Source: Deltaproteobacteria bacterium (GTDB taxonomy: Bacteria; Desulfobacterota; Desulfobulbia; Desulfobulbales; VMSU01). From it: a stretch of 10,975 nucleotides of DNA. The number at the start of each line of letters is the position of its first letter. The stretch's first letter is position 1. The notes beneath the pieces were generated by a model. The model made no database searches. It saw nothing but the letters and a program-made list of their open reading frames with translations, and was not told the DNA's origin. Location of the stretch: the NCBI GenBank assembly GCA_024274995.1, contig JAJSAA010000113.1, forward strand, positions 1-10,975, read 5' to 3'. Both the position numbers and the translations under genes were made by a program. Positions 7,231-10,975 of the stretch are shown one piece after another.

Positions 7231-8966
7231 AAAAACACGCCAACAGTCTTATCGCCCTGGCCCTGCTTCTCATGTTGACCGCCTTCCTTATCTTCCAGGA
7301 AAATCTCACCAAACGCCCCGCCCATCTCTATGAGACGGTTAACGGCCGGGTGGAAATGTGCCTGAGCTGTCATAAGGGTGTGGAGCTTAATCCGGCTCAT
7401 GATGTCAAGGTTATCGGCTGTTCAAGCTGTCATCTCGGTGATCCGCTGGCCATTACCAAGGCCAAGGCCCATAAGGGGATTGTTAAAAATCCAGGGGACT
7501 TGCGGGTGGTTGACCGCACCTGCGGGGTGAACGGCTGTCATGCCATCCGGGTGCCGGAGGTCAAGAATTCCCTCATGGCCACCAACCGGGGGATTATTGC
7601 CACTCTGTGTTATTACTGGGGAGAGGCCCCGAACCAGAACGGTGATTATTCGGTTAAGCAGCTCATGGATACTCACGAAAACTCTCTGGCCCTGGATTAT
7701 TACCGCAAACTCTGTGCCACCTGTCATCTCTGGAAGCAGAAGGGCGACCTGCCCGGTTTTTTTGGCGAGAAGGGTGGCGGCTGCTCGGCCTGCCACTATG
7801 AGGGTAATCCCAATCTGCCGCCCGCGAAACGTAAAAAGGCCCATCCCTGGATTGATAAAAAGGTGCCGATAAAAAATTGTGTGCGCTGCCATAATCGTAG
7901 CGGCCGCATCGGTATATCATATACCGGCATCTATGAATCCGAGGGCTCCGGTGCTCCCATCAAGGGGGGAAAGCTCTCAACCCAGCGTCTGCCTGGTAAT
8001 CGTTTCTACCTTAAATTACCGCCCGATATTCACTATAAAAAAGGGATGGCCTGTATTGATTGTCATACGCGGCGGGAAATTATGGGGGACGGCAAGCGTT
8101 ATGCCCACTTTGAGGATCAACTGGAAATATCCTGTACCACCTGCCATCAGCGCCGCGATCCTGGTTTGACCCGTAAGGGTGATCGTCTGCCGCAGATTAA
8201 GGTAGAGAAGGATGGGCGGATAATTCTTACCGATAAACTGCATGGCAAAAAGCACCTTGTGAAGCAGCCCCTCGCCGGGGTCTGTGATTTTAAAGGGCAC
8301 CGCCGCTTGTCCTGTCAGGCCTGCCATTCCGCCTGGGTGCCGCAGTGTTATGGCTGTCATGTGAAAAGGGATTTAAGCGAGACCCATCTCGATAAACTGA
8401 CCCTCAAGAAGACACCGGGTTGGTGGGAGGAGGGGCGTTCCTATATTCGTTATGAGCAGCCGGCTCTGGGGATCTGGGGCGGGCGGGTCATGCCAGTGAC
8501 TCCGGGCTGTCAGGATATCGTCACCCTGAAGGATAAAAAGGGTAAATTCAGCGGTTCTTTTTACTCGTTCACCATGGCGGCCATTGACCCCCATACCACC
8601 CAGGCCCAGGCCCGCTCATGCAGTGCCTGCCACCGCAGTCCCAAGACCCTGGGGCTGGGCCGGGGTACGGTCTGGCTGGATAAGGGTAAATGGCATTTTG
8701 ACTCAGCCTCTGAAGGTATAAAGACCCCCACCGGCGAGACCCCGCCTCTTGACGCCTTTGTCACCATTGACGGCAAGGCCCTGCAGAAGGGCTTCCGCCC
8801 CGATATGCGGCCCTTTAACCGTCGGGAGCTGGATCGTATTCTGCGTGTCGGGCTTTGTCTGCCCTGCCATAATCATGTTGATGATCCAATTTATAATTCT
8901 GGCAAAAGAAAGAAGAAAATGGATAACAGAATGCCGCCCATAACCGGGGATAAGGCCGCGTTGTAA
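7227..8966 (+). CDS. Dodecahaem c-type cytochrome, exported or membrane-anchored
   Basis: This 579-aa protein has eleven CXXCH haem c sites, with first cysteines at about residues 45, 65, 163, 186, 218, 276, 303, 363, 374, 465 and 544. It also has one CX4CH site (C99-H105, CGVNGCH), a spacing known from cytochrome c3 proteins of Desulfobacterota. Twelve haems would be attached in the periplasm after export. Residues about 7-23 form a hydrophobic segment after a Lys-Lys start; no clear signal peptidase site follows, so it may stay as an uncleaved anchor. There are many extra histidines for bis-His ligation, and non-haem cysteines at 128, 353 and 428. Spacing is irregular rather than repetitive. 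The ATG overlaps the methyltransferase stop, with GGAGGG just upstream. An electron-transfer role is safe; donor, acceptor and named family are not identifiable here. Confidence 0.92.
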   Translation: MKKHANSLIALALLLMLTAFLIFQENLTKRPAHLYETVNGRVEMCLSCHKGVELNPAHDVKVIGCSSCHLGDPLAITKAKAHKGIVKNPGDLRVVDRTCGVNGCHAIRVPEVKNSLMATNRGIIATLCYYWGEAPNQNGDYSVKQLMDTHENSLALDYYRKLCATCHLWKQKGDLPGFFGEKGGGCSACHYEGNPNLPPAKRKKAHPWIDKKVPIKNCVRCHNRSGRIGISYTGIYESEGSGAPIKGGKLSTQRLPGNRFYLKLPPDIHYKKGMACIDCHTRREIMGDGKRYAHFEDQLEISCTTCHQRRDPGLTRKGDRLPQIKVEKDGRIILTDKLHGKKHLVKQPLAGVCDFKGHRRLSCQACHSAWVPQCYGCHVKRDLSETHLDKLTLKKTPGWWEEGRSYIRYEQPALGIWGGRVMPVTPGCQDIVTLKDKKGKFSGSFYSFTMAAIDPHTTQAQARSCSACHRSPKTLGLGRGTVWLDKGKWHFDSASEGIKTPTGETPPLDAFVTIDGKALQKGFRPDMRPFNRRELDRILRVGLCLPCHNHVDDPIYNSGKRKKKMDNRMPPITGDKAAL

Positions 8967-9279
8967 GACGGGGGCAGTGTCTGCTTGTATTGGGTTGTAT
9001 TGTTTTGATTTTATGAATTTTGAATATCGAATGTCGAGTTACGAAGTTTACCCCTTCTTTTCCTTCGACATTCAAAACATAGTTAAAGGCGTACAGTTGT
9101 CTGAGAAAAAGAAAGTTTTAGACATCCCGGCCCTTTATGTCGTTACTATGACCGTTTTTTGTGGTAAACTGTTGTGTTGCAGATGTAGTGTCATGGGTGG
9201 TATATCCGCTGAACCGTTATCCTGGCGGAAAAATCAATTAAGGCTCGATGGGTTAAAATCCCTGTTTCTGGAGTTAACT
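8967..9279. other. Intergenic region between the cytochrome and the phosphatidyltransferase fusion
   Basis: A reading frame is open across this stretch from an ATG at 8977, in phase with the downstream gene, but I consider it mostly non-coding. Its product (Cys- and aromatic-rich) does not resemble phosphatidyltransferases, it spans an inverted repeat, and its codon use (ATA, TTA, AGG) differs from the genes nearby. A short direct repeat TTGTATTG occurs twice near 8985-9003. I see no convincing terminator after the cytochrome and only very weak promoter-like sequence before the next gene. Confidence 0.6.
9017..9077. repeat. Inverted-repeat element of dispersed intergenic type
   Basis: A 9-bp perfect inverted repeat, GAATGTCGA at 9029-9037 and TCGACATTC at 9065-9073, encloses 27 nt. 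Beyond it, both sides carry TTTTGAAT-type sequence: the right arm reads TTTTGAATGTCGAA on the minus strand, and the left side reads TTTTGAATATCGAATGTCGA. The GAATATCGAATGTCGA composition resembles short intergenic repeats I recall from deltaproteobacterial genomes, but that is recollection and not a match I could run. The function is unknown. Confidence 0.55.
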
Positions 9280-10524
9280 TTGCTTAAACGTCTTTTTGTC
9301 AGTTTTGTGCGCTGGATTGGCTATGATCTGGGGATTTCTCCCAATCAGGTTACTATTGGCCGTCTGTTATGCTTTGTACCCGGCTGGCTCATCTGGTATT
9401 ATCGTTATGAACTGGCGGCCCGTTTTTCCTGCCCCTGGCAGGTTATGGGGGTTATCGCCATCCTGATTGTCGGCACGGTCATTGCGTTTGATATTGTTGA
9501 TGGCGCTTTGGCCAGGGAAACCGGGCAGGTGAGTGATGAAGGTAAGATACTTGACCCTCTGGTGGATAAAGTAATCACTTATAGTACCCTTGGCCTTTTC
9601 CTGCCTTATATCGTCAAACCAATATTTTATTTACTCCTCTTTCTGGATATATGCTCAACCTTTATGCGTGGCTCCCAGGGGCGGGGGGCTAATCAATTCG
9701 GCAAGCGAAAGGCCTTCTCACAGAATGTTGCTAAATTGTTTTTTGGTCTCGCAGCCCTTTTTTCACTACCAGCCTTTAATCTGGTGGGTAATCTGCTGCT
9801 GGGGCTGGCTGCGGTGCTGGCCTCCATGTCAGTTGGAATACGGGCCGTGCCGCCGAAATGGTGGGCTATGATGCAGATGGTGGTTCCGCAATTGATTACC
9901 TTGTGTAATGTGCTTTGTGGTATTCTGGCAATCTGGCTGGCCGCCCATGGCCATTTTGCCCTGGGGGCGGTTTCTGTTTTAACCGCCATGCTGTTTGATC
10001 TCGGCGATGGGGCTGTGGCCCGTAAGCTGGGGGTGTCAAGCAACTTTGGCAAACGGTTTGATACCATTGCTGATATGGTGAGTTTCGGGCTGGCTCCTGC
10101 CGTTCTGGCGGTGGCGGTGAATGACTGGCGGCCTCTGGCCCTGGCCTTGGGGGCAGGCTATTTTTTGGCCACCATTATCCGGCTCTATGATTATGGACGT
10201 TCCAAGGACATTACCCCGGCCGGTTTTTTCCGGGGGCTACCCAGTCCGGCCGGTGCCTGGCTGGTGGTGGCATCCGTTTTGTTCCCTGTTCCCTGGCTGT
10301 CTATGCTGGTGATGATTGTCGCCGCTGTTCTTATGTGTCTCTTCGTGGTGAATTGGATTCATTTTAATCAAATTATCTTTTCATTAACTCCCCTGGAGAT
10401 ATTTTTCTGTTTTGCTCTGGGACTGTTGCTGGTTGTTCTGGCCAGAACTCCTGAGGTCTTTGCCGCCGGGCCCATTGTGATTTACGCTTTCTCTCCTAAA
10501 TGGCGCAAGCCGCATCGGGTATAG
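9280..10524 (+). CDS. Fusion of two CDP-alcohol phosphatidyltransferases (PgsA-like + PssA-like)
   Basis: These integral membrane enzymes move a phosphatidyl group from CDP-diacylglycerol to an alcohol. The signature DX2DGX2ARX8GX3DX3D occurs complete twice: Asp71-Asp96 (DIVDGALARETG...DPLVD) and Asp240-Asp265 (DLGDGAVARKLG...DTIAD). The second half (about 200-400) is PssA-like: it opens VPQLITLCNVLCGILAIW, continues ADMVSFGLAP after the motif and has FFRGLPSPAGA, so L-serine is the likely acceptor. The first half (ISPNQVTIGRLL...) looks more like PgsA-type enzymes; its acceptor is uncertain. Each half has several hydrophobic membrane segments. I chose TTG at 9280 (MLKRLFVSFV...) because GGAG sits 6 nt upstream and the length (415 aa) suits two domains. 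ATG at 9193 (444 aa) is the main alternative; the frame stays open back to 8977. Confidence 0.88.
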   Translation: MLKRLFVSFVRWIGYDLGISPNQVTIGRLLCFVPGWLIWYYRYELAARFSCPWQVMGVIAILIVGTVIAFDIVDGALARETGQVSDEGKILDPLVDKVITYSTLGLFLPYIVKPIFYLLLFLDICSTFMRGSQGRGANQFGKRKAFSQNVAKLFFGLAALFSLPAFNLVGNLLLGLAAVLASMSVGIRAVPPKWWAMMQMVVPQLITLCNVLCGILAIWLAAHGHFALGAVSVLTAMLFDLGDGAVARKLGVSSNFGKRFDTIADMVSFGLAPAVLAVAVNDWRPLALALGAGYFLATIIRLYDYGRSKDITPAGFFRGLPSPAGAWLVVASVLFPVPWLSMLVMIVAAVLMCLFVVNWIHFNQIIFSLTPLEIFFCFALGLLLVVLARTPEVFAAGPIVIYAFSPKWRKPHRV

Positions 10525-10554
10525 AATTATCTGTACCCGGATTTTTATCCTGCC

Positions 10555-10583
10555 TTGCCTTTTCTCGTTGTCTCTGTTAGAAT
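10555..10583 (+). promoter_or_regulatory. Sigma70-type promoter upstream of the lipoprotein gene
   Basis: TTGCCT (4 of 6 to TTGACA) at 10555-10560, a 17-bp spacer, then TAGAAT (5 of 6 to TATAAT) at 10578-10583. The transcript would start near 10590, giving a leader of about 250 nt before the ATG at 10840, or a separate small RNA. Confidence 0.6.
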
Positions 10584-10762
10584 AGCCGGATTTTGTGCTG
10601 CCCTCTTCTTTGCCTCTATGTAACCGTTTAAGCGCAACGGACGAGGTAAGCGTAGACTCCCAAGAGGGGGTACAGCTGCCAATAGTTACGTCTTTATGGC
10701 TGCCCAATGTTGGTTAAATGACGGAGTTGGCTGAATTCGCGGGAGGGGACTGTTTGCCTCTT

Positions 10763-10790
10763 AAACGTAAAACGTAAAACGTAAAACGTA
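10763..10790 (+). repeat. Four tandem copies of heptamer AAACGTA
   Basis: Perfect 7-bp unit repeated four times, continuing into AAATGA. It lies 50-77 bp before the lipoprotein start, within the presumed leader. Copy number could vary by slippage. The sequence is AT-rich and unstructured, so it may act as a spacer or simply be a neutral microsatellite. Confidence 0.9.
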
Positions 10791-10839
10791 AAATGAAGAT
10801 TGGTAAAAAATGGGTAAAATAACCAGGGGTTGGAGTACT

Positions 10840-10975
10840 ATGTCTCGGTCTAAGACTGAATATCTTTATGGTCGGTGGATTCCTTTTTTATTGGTAGCTG
10901 CCGCTCTCTTGATCTCAATAATTTCTTGTCGGCAAAGTGCTCTCATCAGCCCTTTACCAGCCCCTATTTCGCCAT
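10840..10975 (+). CDS. Putative lipoprotein, N-terminal fragment (runs off window)
   Basis: Only 45 codons are present. The peptide starts MSRSKTEYLYGRW and continues with a hydrophobic segment (about residues 13-27). That ends in IISC with Cys30, a good fit to a lipobox ([LVI][ASTVI][GAS]C). A proline-rich stretch follows (SPLPAPISP), as is common just after the acylated cysteine. This indicates signal peptidase II processing and membrane anchoring; function is not identifiable. The ATG has GGAG 4 nt upstream, a little close, with AGGGG further up. It is preceded by a long leader with its own promoter, so it is probably not in an operon with the phosphatidyltransferase fusion. Confidence 0.65.
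   Translation, partial: MSRSKTEYLYGRWIPFLLVAAALLISIISCRQSALISPLPAPISP

Larger units (their letters stand above)
10525..10839. other. Intergenic region with promoter, possible structured leader and tandem repeat
   Basis: There is no convincing gene in these 315 bp. They hold a good sigma70-type promoter at 10555-10583. The following DNA of about 250 bp can form several small hairpins: CCGTT/AACGG with a 7-nt loop at 10624-10640, and ACTCCC, AAGA, GGGGGT near 10655-10670. CCCTC at 10601-10605 could pair with GAGGG near 10743-10747 to close the domain. TTTGCCTCT occurs at about 10609 and again near 10753. I recognise no known riboswitch, 6S, tmRNA or SRP RNA consensus. A 40-codon GTG frame from 10595 lacks a ribosome site and is probably chance. 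Confidence 0.6.

Noticed and set aside
7422..7892. Minus-strand ORF of 156 codons inside the cytochrome gene
   Set aside because: It is an antisense shadow of the cytochrome, whose haem-binding motifs establish the true frame.
8977..9279. N-terminal extension of the phosphatidyltransferase fusion from ATG 8977
   Set aside because: The extension is Cys- and aromatic-rich, crosses an inverted repeat, uses atypical codons, and has no ribosome site. TTG 9280 has GGAG at good spacing; ATG 9193 remains possible.
10384..10707. Minus-strand ORF of 107 codons overlapping the end of the fusion gene
   Set aside because: Most of it is antisense to the well-supported phosphatidyltransferase, and the product is low-complexity with no recognisable domain.
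10595..10717. 40-codon GTG ORF in the leader (MLPSSLPLCNRL...)
   Set aside because: It has no Shine-Dalgarno, begins only a few bases after the presumed transcript start, and shows no recognisable peptide pattern. It could be a leader peptide, but the support is too thin.

Overview
The window looks like chromosomal core and accessory DNA from an anaerobic, respiratory Desulfobacterota-like bacterium (Deltaproteobacteria in the older sense, possibly of the sulfate- or sulfur-reducing Desulfobulbales type). This is inferred from gene content: an AhbD-type radical SAM haem-pathway enzyme, a 12-haem c-type cytochrome with one CX4CH site, and a PIN-PhoH ATPase. No rRNA or other marker fixes the taxonomy. 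There are no tRNA or rRNA genes, CRISPR arrays or intact transposases.

Left part, minus strand (1-4062, transcribed right to left): a PIN/PhoH-like RNA-associated ATPase (2743-4062); then, after a 124-bp gap, a compact cluster of an AhbD-like radical SAM/SPASM protein (TTG start), hemE 22 bp further on, and an HD-domain protein whose ATG overlaps the hemE stop (TGATG) and which runs off the left edge. HemE next to an AhbD-type enzyme is metabolically interesting: HemE makes coproporphyrinogen, whereas the classical AhbABCD route reaches Fe-coproporphyrin from sirohaem without HemE.

Centre (4063-4526): a 464-bp intergenic region between divergent transcription units. It holds a 108-bp imperfect palindrome with a nearly perfect 26-bp core arm, a weak promoter candidate, and three tandem copies of the octamer ATGAAAAT, the last of which provides the nadE start codon.

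Plus-strand operon (4527-8966): glutamine-dependent NAD+ synthetase (nadE), an O-methyltransferase-fold SAM enzyme and a membrane-anchored or exported 12-haem cytochrome c. Each stop overlaps the next start, so the three are probably translationally coupled. The substrate of the methyltransferase and the redox partner of the cytochrome cannot be read from sequence.

Right part (8967-10975): a 313-bp stretch with a dispersed-repeat-like inverted repeat; then one ORF fusing two CDP-alcohol phosphatidyltransferase domains, both with a complete catalytic motif. The N-terminal half is PgsA-like in general form and the C-terminal half is clearly PssA-like, so the protein may make two phospholipid head-group intermediates. 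A 315-bp intergenic region follows, with a good sigma70-type promoter, a potentially structured leader of about 250 nt and a 4x7-bp tandem repeat. Last is the start of a putative lipoprotein cut by the right edge.

The strongest candidates for something undescribed are the tandem phosphatidyltransferase fusion, the hemE-ahbD pairing, the nadE/methyltransferase/dodecahaem cytochrome operon, and the 4170-4277 palindrome.
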